From Anabaena sp. PCC 7108 (lineage in GTDB: Bacteria > Cyanobacteriota > Cyanobacteriia > Cyanobacteriales > Nostocaceae), in assembly GCF_000332135.1 (NCBI RefSeq), contig NZ_KB235896.1:682001-746000 (forward strand): a stretch of 64,000 nt of DNA. Direction: 5' to 3'. The notes under the pieces were generated by a model that saw only the letters and a program-made list of their open reading frames with translations, did no database searches and had not been told where the DNA came from. The stretch's first letter is position 1. The number at the start of each line of letters is the position of its first letter. This document shows, one piece after another, positions 17,730-26,544 of this stretch. The position numbers were made by a program, and so were the translations under genes.

Positions 17730-19697
17730 ATGGGAAAAGTTATTGGGATCGACTTAGGCACTACTAACAGTTGCGTTGCTGTTATGGAAGGTGGTCAACC
17801 GATAGTGATTGCCAATTCTGAAGGCGGGCGCACTACTCCTAGTATTGTCGGATTTGGTAAGAGTGGCGATCTTTTGGTTGGTCAGTTAGCCAAGCGGCAA
17901 TCTATCACTAATGCTGAAAATACAGTCTATAGTATAAAAAGATTCATTGGTCGTCGTTGGGATGATACAAAATCAGAACGCACTCGCGTACCTTATAACT
18001 GTGTCAAAGGTCGAGATGATACTGTTGATGTAGCAATTCGCGGATCTAACTACACACCACAAGAAATATCCGCAATGATCCTGCAAAAACTCAAACAGGA
18101 AGCAGAAAACTTTTTGGGTGAAACTGTAACTCAAGCAGTGATTACAGTCCCGGCTTATTTCACAGATGCCCAACGACAAGCAACTAAAGATGCTGGAACC
18201 ATTGCTGGATTGGAAGTCTTAAGGATTATCAATGAACCTACTGCTGCGGCTTTAGCCTTTGGTCTAGACAAGCAAGATCAAGAACAATTGATTTTGGTTT
18301 TCGACTTGGGGGGTGGAACTTTCGATGTCTCTATTCTCCAACTTGGAGATGGAGTTTTTGAAGTTAAAGCAACTAGTGGTAACAATCAACTGGGTGGAGA
18401 CGACTTTGACAATTGCATTGTCCTCTGGATATTGGAGGAATTTCATCGACAAGAGAACATCGATATTTCTCTAGATAAAATGGCACTGCAACGCCTGCGG
18501 GAAGCGGCTGAAAAGGCAAAAATTGAACTTTCCAGCATGGTAAATACTTCAATTAACTTGCCCTTTATTAGTGCCGATGATACAGGTCCCAAACACCTAG
18601 AAATGGAACTGAGTCGTTCTAAATTTGAAGAACTCACAGCCCATCTCATTGCAGCAACCATTGAACCCATGATTCAAGCGCTCAAAGACTCAGACCTTAA
18701 ACCCAAAGACATCAACCGGATTATTTTGGTAGGTGGTTCTACTCGCATTCCTGCGGTCTTAAATGCTGTAATCAAATTCTACGGTGGTAAAACTCCAGAT
18801 CGTTCCATCAACCCTGATGAAGCAGTAGCATTGGGAGCAGCCGTTCAAGCTGGAGTGTTGGGTGGGGAAGTTGATACGCTGCTACTTTTAGATGTGACTC
18901 CCTTGTCTTTGGGTCTGGAAACCCTAGGAGAAGTATTCACTAAAATCATTGAACGTAATACCACAATTCCTACGAGCAAATCCCAAGTTTTTTCGACAGC
19001 AGTTGATGGACAATCTTCTGTAGAAATTCACGTTCTTCAAGGGGAACGGGCTATGGCACGAGATAATAAAACTCTTGGTAAATTTCTCTTAGCTGGTATT
19101 CCTCCTGCTCCTCGTGGTGTGCCACAAATTGAAGTAGCTTTTGACATTGATGTCAATGGCATTCTCAAAGTTGCTGCTCAAGATAAGGGTACAGGTAGAG
19201 AGCAAAGTATTCGGATTACCAATACGGGTGGTTTAAGTCAAGCTGAAGTCGAACGGATGCGGCAACAAGCTGAGTTGTATGCTGAAGAAGACAGAAAACG
19301 TAAAGAACTCATTGAACTCAAAAACCAAGCTGATAACCTGTTGTTAAGTTATACATCTACTTTACGAGACAATGGGGAATTAATCGCCGAAGAACTTAAA
19401 GTGTTAGCAAGTGAGAAATTTGACAACCTTCAAGCGGCAATGAGTGACCCGACTATCTCCATAGCAGTCTTTAAGCCAATAGTAGATGACTTCCAACAAA
19501 CTCTGTTTGCTATTGGTGCAGATGTTTACAAACGAGCCAGCAGTCCATTAGATAACCAAATGGAACAAGATGAACTTTCTGATATTTCTTCCACAGTAGT
19601 AGCTGAAACTTCTGCAAACGAAGCACCACCACCAGAATTCAATATTGATTTTGATGAGGATAATACTGCTGCCGCTGATTATGAGGCGATAGACTAA
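17730..19697 (+). CDS. dnaK: Molecular chaperone DnaK (Hsp70)
   Basis: 655 residues. ATPase signatures are [17 protein letters not shown] at the N-terminus, the adenosine-binding segment [13 protein letters not shown] and [16 protein letters not shown]. The interdomain linker region is around [20 protein letters not shown], followed by the substrate-binding domain and a helical lid. The tail is acidic ([15 protein letters not shown]). Cyanobacteria carry several DnaK paralogues; the grpE and dnaJ neighbours suggest a main cytosolic copy, but the subclass cannot be fixed from sequence reading alone. No CIRCE element was found in the upstream 298 bases. Confidence 0.97.
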   Translation: MGKVIGIDLGTTNSCVAVMEGGQPIVIANSEGGRTTPSIVGFGKSGDLLVGQLAKRQSITNAENTVYSIKRFIGRRWDDTKSERTRVPYNCVKGRDDTVDVAIRGSNYTPQEISAMILQKLKQEAENFLGETVTQAVITVPAYFTDAQRQATKDAGTIAGLEVLRIINEPTAAALAFGLDKQDQEQLILVFDLGGGTFDVSILQLGDGVFEVKATSGNNQLGGDDFDNCIVLWILEEFHRQENIDISLDKMALQRLREAAEKAKIELSSMVNTSINLPFISADDTGPKHLEMELSRSKFEELTAHLIAATIEPMIQALKDSDLKPKDINRIILVGGSTRIPAVLNAVIKFYGGKTPDRSINPDEAVALGAAVQAGVLGGEVDTLLLLDVTPLSLGLETLGEVFTKIIERNTTIPTSKSQVFSTAVDGQSSVEIHVLQGERAMARDNKTLGKFLLAGIPPAPRGVPQIEVAFDIDVNGILKVAAQDKGTGREQSIRITNTGGLSQAEVERMRQQAELYAEEDRKRKELIELKNQADNLLLSYTSTLRDNGELIAEELKVLASEKFDNLQAAMSDPTISIAVFKPIVDDFQQTLFAIGADVYKRASSPLDNQMEQDELSDISSTVVAETSANEAPPPEFNIDFDEDNTAAADYEAID

Positions 19698-20280
19698 TAT
19701 GGCAAGGTGGAATTAAATTTTTTAATTCCCCTCCAGGTTTAGCTAACTGATGATGGCTGTTGGTACAGCCGGATGTTAGGTATCTGCTCATAATAAAAAT
19801 GGTTTTATATCCCCAAGGTTTGCTAGATTGTAGAAGCAAATTAGAGTTAGCTAAATGCTTCAATACTACATATACGATTAAAAGTATATGGTGGTTTTCC
19901 ACACCAAATGGTACGGCTAGTCCCTCTAGTTGATAAGCGTAGTTTCTTCAATCTAAGTAGCACAATTGTGAAAGAGACAGTCGGTGACAGTGAAAATGGT
20001 GTAAACCCCAAGCACTGGTGCAAAAGCTGATCCTAAACAAAGAGTGTAGGACTGATTCAACCGTTGCCCATCAGGGTAATTTGGCTGAATTTGTTTATAA
20101 TTTCTGTAACTTGTTTCGTTAATCTCGAAAGAAGCACCTGTTACTCAAGACCTTCTAGTAATTTTTGTTAAAGGTAAAAGGTAAAATCAATTATTAACAA
20201 AAATTAAGTGTTGTCTCTAGCCATTTACCTTCTGCCAACGCTACTTCTGATTTCTTACTTCTAACTTTTACCCTTGTTCT
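19698..20280. other. Intergenic region dnaK-dnaJ
   Basis: 583 bases with no supported gene. A GGCTGT-TGGT-ACAGCC hairpin near 19757-19772 lies about 60 bases after the dnaK stop but lacks a T-run. The rest shows no clear repeat or RNA gene. The dnaJ-tusA-rsgA unit probably has its own promoter in the last 200 bases. Confidence 0.4.
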
Positions 20281-21420
20281 ATGGCCCGCGACTATTATGA
20301 AATTCTAGGTGTCTCTCGTGATGCCGACAAAGAAGAAATTAAACAGGCTTATCGCCGTCAAGCCCGGAAGTATCACCCAGATGTGAACAAAGAACCGGGC
20401 GCGGAAGAAAGGTTTAAAGAAATCAACCGCGCTTATGAAGTGCTGTCTGAACCAGAAACCCGTGAGCGTTATAACCGTTTTGGTGAAGCTGGGGTGTCTG
20501 GTGCTGCTGCTGCTGGTGCTGGCTTCCAAGATATGGGGGATATGGGCGGTTTTGCCGATATCTTTGAAAGCATTTTCAGTGGCTTTGCTGGTGGAGGCAT
20601 GGGTGGACCAACCCAACAGCAAAGACGGCGTAGTGGACCTGCACGGGGTGATGATTTACGGCTAGACCTGAAGTTAGATTTTCGGGAAGCGGTATTTGGT
20701 GGCGAAAAAGAAATCCGCATTTCTCATCTAGAAACTTGTGAGGTCTGTAGCGGTTCTGGTGCTAAACCAGGAACTCGTCCCCGGACTTGTGCAACGTGTA
20801 GCGGTTCTGGTCAGGTGCGACGGGTAACTAGAACTCCTTTTGGGAGTTTTACCCAAGTTTCTACTTGTCCAACTTGTAATGGTACAGGGGCAGTAGTTGA
20901 AGATAAATGTGATGCTTGTGACGGTAAAGGCGCAAATCAGGTCACGAAAAAGCTGAAAATCACTATTCCCGCTGGGGTGGATAATGGTACACGCTTGCGG
21001 ATCTCTCAAGAAGGTGATTCTGGTCAACGAGGTGGTCCACCTGGAGATTTGTATGTTTACTTGTTTGTAAATGAGGATGAGGAATTTCAGCGCGATGGGA
21101 TTAACGTGCTTTCGGAAATTAAACTCAGCTACCTACAAGCAATTTTAGGTTGTCGTTTAGAAGTGGATACAGTCGATGGTCTGGTGGAGTTAATTATTCC
21201 ACCGGGAACTCAGCCGAATACAGTAATGAAGTTGGAAAATCGTGGTGTACCTCGGTTGGGAAATCCTGTAAGTCGTGGCGACCATATGCTAACAGTGTTG
21301 ATTGATATTCCCACTAAAGTCACTCCAGAGGAAAGAGAACTTCTGGAAAAACTGGCTAAAATTAAGGGAGACAGGACTGGTAAAGGTGGTGGATTTTTTG
21401 AAAATCTGTTTAAGTCATGA
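20281..21420 (+). CDS. dnaJ: Chaperone DnaJ (type I Hsp40)
   Basis: 379 residues with all class I domains. The J-domain (1-70) carries the HPD motif in [12 protein letters not shown] Gly/Phe-rich region (about 75-125) contains [17 protein letters not shown]. The zinc domain has four CxxCxGxG-type repeats: [32 protein letters not shown]. The C-terminal client-binding domain follows, ending in [11 protein letters not shown]. It delivers clients to DnaK and stimulates its ATPase. The stop overlaps the next gene's start (ATGA at 21417), so dnaJ, the tusA-like gene and rsgA are translationally coupled. Confidence 0.97.
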   Translation: MARDYYEILGVSRDADKEEIKQAYRRQARKYHPDVNKEPGAEERFKEINRAYEVLSEPETRERYNRFGEAGVSGAAAAGAGFQDMGDMGGFADIFESIFSGFAGGGMGGPTQQQRRRSGPARGDDLRLDLKLDFREAVFGGEKEIRISHLETCEVCSGSGAKPGTRPRTCATCSGSGQVRRVTRTPFGSFTQVSTCPTCNGTGAVVEDKCDACDGKGANQVTKKLKITIPAGVDNGTRLRISQEGDSGQRGGPPGDLYVYLFVNEDEEFQRDGINVLSEIKLSYLQAILGCRLEVDTVDGLVELIIPPGTQPNTVMKLENRGVPRLGNPVSRGDHMLTVLIDIPTKVTPEERELLEKLAKIKGDRTGKGGGFFENLFKS

Positions 21421-21674
21421 GTGTATTTTCCTTGTTAACTCCTGATGTTCAACTAGATTTGCGTGGTACTCCTTGTCCCATAAATTTTGTGCGGACAAAA
21501 CTTCGTTTGGAACAAATGACAAATGGAGGTTTATTGGAAGTCTGGTTAGATGCTGGAGAACCAATTGAACAGGTTCCTGATAGCTTGACTATGGCAGGTT
21601 ATCAGGTGGAAAAAATTACGGACTGCTCTGGCTATTTTTCCTTGTTGGTACGCCGTCCGTCAACTACCGTATGA
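21417..21674 (+). CDS. TusA/SirA-like sulfurtransferase-family protein
   Basis: 85 residues. The family signature [20 protein letters not shown] includes the conserved Cys20 of the Cys-Pro motif (CPIN here in place of the common CPxP). The C-terminal [28 protein letters not shown] matches the two-layer sandwich of TusA. In E. coli TusA relays sulfur for tRNA thiolation; the client in cyanobacteria is uncertain. It overlaps dnaJ by 4 bp and rsgA by 4 bp. Confidence 0.88.
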   Translation: MSVFSLLTPDVQLDLRGTPCPINFVRTKLRLEQMTNGGLLEVWLDAGEPIEQVPDSLTMAGYQVEKITDCSGYFSLLVRRPSTTV

Positions 21675-22807
21675 AAGGGGATACTGTTTCTACTAATGGA
21701 CAGTTACTGGGTACGGTGTTAGCTGTACAGGCTAATTTTTATCGGGTGCAGTTGGATGAGGGAGTCAGGAGTCAGGAGTTAGAAACTATAGAAAGTTCTT
21801 CTTCACTGTCACCTGTTCCCTGTCAACTATCACCTTCTTCCCCAGTCCCCATTCTCCTCTGTACCCGCAGGACTCGGTTGAAAAAAATCGGCCAACAGGT
21901 GATGGTGGGCGATCGCGTAATTGTGGAAGAACCTGATTGGAGTGGGGGACGAGGTGCGATCGCTGATGTTCTCCCCCGCAATAGTGAGTTAGACAGACCT
22001 GCGATCGCTAATGTTAACCAAATTCTCTTGGTTTTTGCGGTCGCTGACCCACCTTTAGAACCTGTGCAATTGAGCCGATTTTTAATTAAGGCTGAGTCTA
22101 CAGGTGTGGATGTATTGCTGTGTTTGAATAAATGTGATTTAGTTTCCCCAGAGGAAAAACAAGAAATTAGCGATCGCTTATTTAATTGGGGTTATCAACC
22201 AATTTTTATCAGTGTTCAAAATCAAATCAATATTAATCAAATTTCTGAATATTTAAATAATAAAATTACTGTGATTGCTGGTCCTTCCGGTGTGGGAAAA
22301 TCCAGCTTAATTAATCTCATGATTCCTGATATTAACCTACGGGTTGGGGAAGTTTCCGGGAAGTTAGCCCGTGGTCGCCATACCACCCGTCATGTAGAAT
22401 TATTTGAAATGCCTAAAGGTGGTTTATTGGCTGATACTCCTGGTTTTAATCAACCTGATTTAAATTGTAGTCCAGAAGAATTAATTTATTATTTCCCAGA
22501 AGCCAGAAAAAGATTAGAAGTTGCTAGTTGTCGTTTTAGTGATTGTTCGCATCGAGATGAACCAGATTGTGTTGTTGGTGATGACTGGGAAAGATATGCA
22601 CATTATTTAGAATTTTTGGCAGATGCTACCATACATCAAACTTACTTAAAACAACAAACCGATCCTGAATCTACATTAAAGTTAATGAGTAAAGGTAAAG
22701 GTCAAAATCAATATGAACCTAAACTAGAAAGTAAAAAATATCGCCGTATTTCTCGTAAAACTCAATTACAGGATTTACAGGAGTTATATCGAGAAAGTGA
22801 AGATTGA
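21671..22807 (+). CDS. rsgA: Ribosome small-subunit biogenesis GTPase RsgA
   Basis: 378 residues. An N-terminal OB-fold is followed by a circularly permuted GTPase: NKCD (G4) at 153-156 precedes GPSGVGKS (G1) at 204-211 and DTPG (G3) at 255-258. A zinc knuckle uses C287, C292, H294 and C300. RsgA matures the 30S subunit. Oddity: residues about 34-61, between the OB-fold strands ending DEGVR and LLCTRRTRLKKIG, are Ser/Pro-rich with no counterpart I recall in the family. Their DNA begins with GGAGTCA heptamers (21761-21781) and a CTGTCACCTGTTCCCTGTC tract, so they look like an in-frame tandem-repeat insertion. Confidence 0.93.
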   Translation: MKGDTVSTNGQLLGTVLAVQANFYRVQLDEGVRSQELETIESSSSLSPVPCQLSPSSPVPILLCTRRTRLKKIGQQVMVGDRVIVEEPDWSGGRGAIADVLPRNSELDRPAIANVNQILLVFAVADPPLEPVQLSRFLIKAESTGVDVLLCLNKCDLVSPEEKQEISDRLFNWGYQPIFISVQNQININQISEYLNNKITVIAGPSGVGKSSLINLMIPDINLRVGEVSGKLARGRHTTRHVELFEMPKGGLLADTPGFNQPDLNCSPEELIYYFPEARKRLEVASCRFSDCSHRDEPDCVVGDDWERYAHYLEFLADATIHQTYLKQQTDPESTLKLMSKGKGQNQYEPKLESKKYRRISRKTQLQDLQELYRESED

Positions 22808-22834
22808 CAAATTCAAAATCAATTTTACAAAGCT

Positions 22835-23032
22835 AGGACTTACGCATTGACAAGATTCCTCAAATATGTAATATGAATTATATTTCTTGTAGGGTGCGTC
22901 AGACACGATATTTTCACAAAAAACAGATTCTCTCTATCTGACGCACCTTACTCAATAAGTGATTCCCAAAGGCGAAAACGACGCAATTTCGTTCATTCAC
23001 ATCATGGCAGATTCGTACAGTGCGTAAGTCCT
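22835..23032. mobile_element. MITE-like element, copy C, overlapping mysD 3' end
   Basis: 198 bp with AGGACTTACGCA at the left and TGCGTAAGTCCT at the right. It includes the shared GTAGGGTGCGTCAGA and TCTGACGCACC blocks, plus extra sequence on the right side not seen in the other copies. Its right 36 bases are coding: they supply the last 11 codons and the stop of mysD. Confidence 0.85.
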
Positions 23033-24064
23033 AAAAGCTTTTTTATTGGACAAAGTTGCATTAATAGCAATTTCTAACAACTCATTGAGAGAAATTCCCG
23101 CTGCTTTGGACATAGATGAAATTACACTTTTAGGTGCAAAAGAACAATATAAACCAGCTTCTAAAAAATAAGGTTCTCCATTTGGATCAATGCGAAAATC
23201 AAATAAACTATAATGACGACATCCTAAAGCTTGATGACATTTTTTAGCTACTTCCTGCACTTTTTGGGTAATAGGATCATTAGTATCTACAATCCATGCT
23301 TTAATATTATCTTTGGCTGTTAAAAATAAGTTGCCATCATTTCCTAATTTTAGTTTATCAGCATAATCCCGCACGGGTTTAGTTTTTGAGTCTACTAAAT
23401 ATTCTTCTAGGGGTAAACTGACCAACTCCCCATTTTTAACAATTATTCCACATCTAACTTCTCGACCAAGTTCTATATATTCTTCTACTATCACTTCTTC
23501 TGCATATTCAAACGCATTTTTTAAAGCTGCATCATATTCTTTGATGTCTTTTACTAATGTCACTCCTAAAGAATTATCTGAACTTACAGGTTTAACAACT
23601 GCTGGAGGTTTAATAGTGGGAATGTCTCCAAGACGTAAAACCTCACCGTAAGGAACTTTTACCCCTGCTGAGGCTACAATGGCTTTAGCTTTCGCTTTAT
23701 TCGCTGTTATAGCCATCACTTCTGGGGTATTACCTATATAGGGAATATTCAGCAAATCGAATAAAGCGCGGAAATGGGTCATCCCTGGAATACAAAACAT
23801 TTGTGGTAACACCACATCAATGTTTTTTGTTATCACCAATCCCATAGCATCAGGTAAGGACATAGGTTTACTAGCTGCAATATTTTCAGGACTGAGGGAA
23901 GTGGGAAATCTCCACTGATGATCGGGTGTGATATATGCAATGTGAATATTATAGTTTGATTTTTCTATTGCTGTTAAAGAATCTTGAGCATAAAGACGTG
24001 ATAAATTACAGTAAAAATCACTTTCAGCAGAACCAGTTAAATAAAGAATATCAAGTTTTGACAT
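22997..24064 (-). CDS. mysD: MysD, D-Ala-D-Ala ligase-like ATP-grasp enzyme
   Basis: 355 residues. ATP-grasp features include the N-terminal Rossmann-like part (LDILYLTGSAESDFYCNLSRLYAQ), the lysine of PPAVVKPVSSDNSLGV in the nucleotide site, VIVEEYIELGREVRCGI and the metal-binding segment YSLFDFRIDPNGEPYFLEAGL. In mycosporine clusters MysD joins a second amino acid (serine, threonine or other) to mycosporine-glycine, giving shinorine-type products. It is the last gene of mysABCD, 48 bp after mysC. The last 11 residues (RTYALYESAMM) are encoded by an inserted MITE, so the native C-terminus has been replaced. The catalytic core is complete and the enzyme is probably functional. Confidence 0.92.
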   Translation of the reverse strand: MSKLDILYLTGSAESDFYCNLSRLYAQDSLTAIEKSNYNIHIAYITPDHQWRFPTSLSPENIAASKPMSLPDAMGLVITKNIDVVLPQMFCIPGMTHFRALFDLLNIPYIGNTPEVMAITANKAKAKAIVASAGVKVPYGEVLRLGDIPTIKPPAVVKPVSSDNSLGVTLVKDIKEYDAALKNAFEYAEEVIVEEYIELGREVRCGIIVKNGELVSLPLEEYLVDSKTKPVRDYADKLKLGNDGNLFLTAKDNIKAWIVDTNDPITQKVQEVAKKCHQALGCRHYSLFDFRIDPNGEPYFLEAGLYCSFAPKSVISSMSKAAGISLNELLEIAINATLSNKKAFRTYALYESAMM

Positions 24065-24112
24065 GGTTTTTTAGAAGTTCCAAATTTCAGAAATTTTGAA
24101 ATTACGAGTTAT

Positions 24113-25441
24113 TTAGTCACCACCAATTTCCACCAATTTACCAATATTGAAATCTATTTTTACCCAACCTTTTAATTTTCCAAGATTTTGCAGTAACAAT
24201 AAGGTAATTTGCCAATGATGAACCATCAAAAATGGTAAAGGATCATCTTTTTCTAACATTGCATCTTTACCTTTAATAACTTTATTCACCCAATTTATTA
24301 AATCATTAAAAGACCTAATTCCTGTCAATCTCCATAGTTCATGATATAACCAATAAGTTGGTTTACTTGTTGGTAAAGGTTCTATATGGGTTTGATTTTC
24401 ACTATCTTTTAAATAAGCATCTGCTAACCCCGGATGATTGTAAAACATAGTAATTGCGGTGTGAGTGCGAGGGTTACATTCTATCGGGTAAACTTTACCA
24501 TCTGCGGTTTGCATAAAGTCAAAAGAAATTTGTCCAGTTAAATTTAATGATTTCACAAAATGCTGCACCCATTTAAATATTTCTGGGTTATCAACCTGTT
24601 CATAATTAATTTGAAAAGGAGAAGATTGAGAACAGCAATGTAAACGAATTTCTCCATTTCTAACCGTGCTGTGGGTACAATATTCCTGTCCGGTAATAAA
24701 TTCCTGCATTATCCAAGGTCTTTCTTCACTAATTGGTAAGTTTTTGACATAATCTTCCATTCCTGTAAATGGTAATTTTGTCATATCTAACCTAGTTACA
24801 GAATCATATTTAATGCTTTTTAGTATATAGGGATTTTGTTCCTGTGAAAAATCAAAGTTGATAATTTCTTCTGGGGAATTAATAAAAAATGCCTTTGGTG
24901 CTGTTAAACCTAAAACCCTTGCTTGTTCACACAAACTAAATTTATCATCTAATATTTTGGTTATCTCAGCATCAAAGTGAAATACTTCACAATGCGGAGA
25001 TAAGATTGGTTTTGCTAAGGAATCATAATAACTTGCTACGGGACTAGAAACGGGAATAAATACATCTATACTTTCTTGTTTGACTATATTTAATAATCCT
25101 TGAAAATAGCCTTCTGGATCTTTTTCTGGTGCAGGTACTGTGAAGAATTTTGTCACTGCATTAGAAAATTGATGTCCTGACAACCAATATTTATGACTTT
25201 CTACCATAAATACTTTATGTCCAGCACGATGAAAAGAACGCGCTAGTTGTAAAGATTTGGTCATTTTTCCTCCTGTTAAGAGGATGTTTTTGGGATTTTC
25301 ACAAGTTACTTGTTTCTGGAAGGGAAGGGTAATGAAATTAATAATTAAGGAAATGAGGACAATAATCAAATTAATGGGAAAGACCAAGAAAAGTAAAAGC
25401 AGTGTTCCCAGAGTTTTAAATAGAGAAATAATCAAATTCAT
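24113..25441 (-). CDS. mysC: MysC, mycosporine-glycine synthetase (ATP-grasp)
   Basis: 442 residues. A hydrophobic N-terminal helix pair (about 1-42, with LLLLFLVFPINLIIVLISLI) suggests membrane association. Next is ILLTGGKMTKSLQLARSFHRAGHKVFMVES, then an ATP-grasp core with PYILKSIKYDSVTRLD, WIMQEFITGQEYCTHS and the metal-site segment GQISFDFMQTADGKVYPIECNPRTHTA. MysC phosphorylates 4-deoxygadusol and couples glycine to form mycosporine-glycine. The gene is third in mysABCD; about 250 bp of repeat-rich DNA separates it from mysB. Confidence 0.93.
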   Translation of the reverse strand: MNLIISLFKTLGTLLLLFLVFPINLIIVLISLIINFITLPFQKQVTCENPKNILLTGGKMTKSLQLARSFHRAGHKVFMVESHKYWLSGHQFSNAVTKFFTVPAPEKDPEGYFQGLLNIVKQESIDVFIPVSSPVASYYDSLAKPILSPHCEVFHFDAEITKILDDKFSLCEQARVLGLTAPKAFFINSPEEIINFDFSQEQNPYILKSIKYDSVTRLDMTKLPFTGMEDYVKNLPISEERPWIMQEFITGQEYCTHSTVRNGEIRLHCCSQSSPFQINYEQVDNPEIFKWVQHFVKSLNLTGQISFDFMQTADGKVYPIECNPRTHTAITMFYNHPGLADAYLKDSENQTHIEPLPTSKPTYWLYHELWRLTGIRSFNDLINWVNKVIKGKDAMLEKDDPLPFLMVHHWQITLLLLQNLGKLKGWVKIDFNIGKLVEIGGD

Positions 25442-25692
25442 AAGTTTATGGAAATTAGAATTATGTAGGTTGGGTTGACGTAAGGAAACCCAACATTGTG
25501 TTGTGTAATGTTTGTTGAAACTTTATTTAGATTGCGATATCGTTTAACCCAACCGACAATTTTATTAGCTGAACTGTTAGGAAAATAATCGAATTCATAA
25601 TTGTGTAGTAAGACTGAATAAAAACCAACATTGTGTAATGTTTGTAGGGTGTTGGGTTGCGCTGTCGCTTAACCCAACCTACAATTTTTTTG
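25442..25692. repeat. GTTGGGTT repeats between mysB and mysC
   Basis: The spacer inside the mys operon holds several GTAGGTTGGGTT / AACCCAACCTAC type segments. The clearest is an inverted repeat at 25642-25684 (TTGTAGG...TTGGGTT against AACCCAACCTACAA). ATTGTGTTGTGTAATGTTTG recurs in part nearby. Such blocks are common dispersed repeats in Nostocales and could form an mRNA hairpin between mysB and mysC. Confidence 0.7.
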
Positions 25693-26526
25693 TTATTTAC
25701 GTTTGATGATTGTTAGACCATCTCGTAAGGGTAAAATAACTTGTTCAACTCGTGCATCTTCCGCAACAAAGCGATTGAAATTAGCTATTGCTTCTCCGTT
25801 AGCTGTTCTTTTTTCTGGAGATAAATAAGGTTGTCCTTGCAAGAGGGTATTGTCAACACAAATAAATCCCTCTTCTGCTAAAAGACTGCTTTCTAAAAGT
25901 ATATTGAAATAATCAACATACTCTTTTTTGTCAGCGTCAATAAAGACTAAATCAAAAGTTTCTCCTGCTGCTGCTAATTCTTTGAGTGTTTCTAAAGCAG
26001 GAGCAATTTTAACGGTGATTTTACTACCGTGGGGAGAAATTTGAAAACATTTTTTGGCAAACTCCGCAACATAATCATCTACTTCACAAGCGATAATATT
26101 ACCATCTGCGGGTAATGCTTCTGCCATTGCTAAAGCAGAATATCCAGTAAACATTCCTATTTCTAGAATGCGTTTAGCTTTGGTCATGGACACAAACATT
26201 TTTAAAGTTTGTCCTTCAATGTGTCCAGAAAGCATTTCTTGTTCTAACTGACGGACTGTTTCCCCATCAGAAAATCTCTGACTCCAATCTTCAGCAGCAG
26301 TTTTTTGTGCTAAAGCTGCTAATTCTGGAGATTCATTTGTTGTGTGTTCATCCAAATAAGGATCAATTCCCGCTGCTAATTCATAGACTTTTTGGAGAGA
26401 AGCTGCAAGTTGAGAAGAGATATTTTCTTGCTTGGCTATTTTCAGAGTTGTTTCTAATTCCTCAACTAAAATACCCAAGGGAGTAACTGGTCTAGGAGTA
26501 ATTGTTTTCACTAATGTTTCAGTCAT
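25693..26526 (-). CDS. mysB: MysB, O-methyltransferase making 4-deoxygadusol
   Basis: 277 residues. An N-terminal helical region (1-100) contains the EDWSQRFSDGETVRQLEQEMLSGHIEGQTLKMF segment that I recall from MysB. The SAM-binding core is ILEIGMFTGYSALAMAEALP followed by IIACEVD and DLVFIDADKKEYVDYF, typical of the class I CCoAMT-like O-methyltransferases with a divalent-metal Asp. MysB methylates desmethyl-4-deoxygadusol. It lies 18 bp after mysA, so the two are surely co-transcribed. Confidence 0.93.
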   Translation of the reverse strand: MTETLVKTITPRPVTPLGILVEELETTLKIAKQENISSQLAASLQKVYELAAGIDPYLDEHTTNESPELAALAQKTAAEDWSQRFSDGETVRQLEQEMLSGHIEGQTLKMFVSMTKAKRILEIGMFTGYSALAMAEALPADGNIIACEVDDYVAEFAKKCFQISPHGSKITVKIAPALETLKELAAAGETFDLVFIDADKKEYVDYFNILLESSLLAEEGFICVDNTLLQGQPYLSPEKRTANGEAIANFNRFVAEDARVEQVILPLRDGLTIIKRK

Positions 26527-26544
26527 TGTTATTATCTAAAACTC

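Noticed and set aside
19698-20280. Possible small RNA between dnaK and dnaJ
   Set aside because: Only one weak hairpin without a T-run; no promoter-terminator pair could be recognised.
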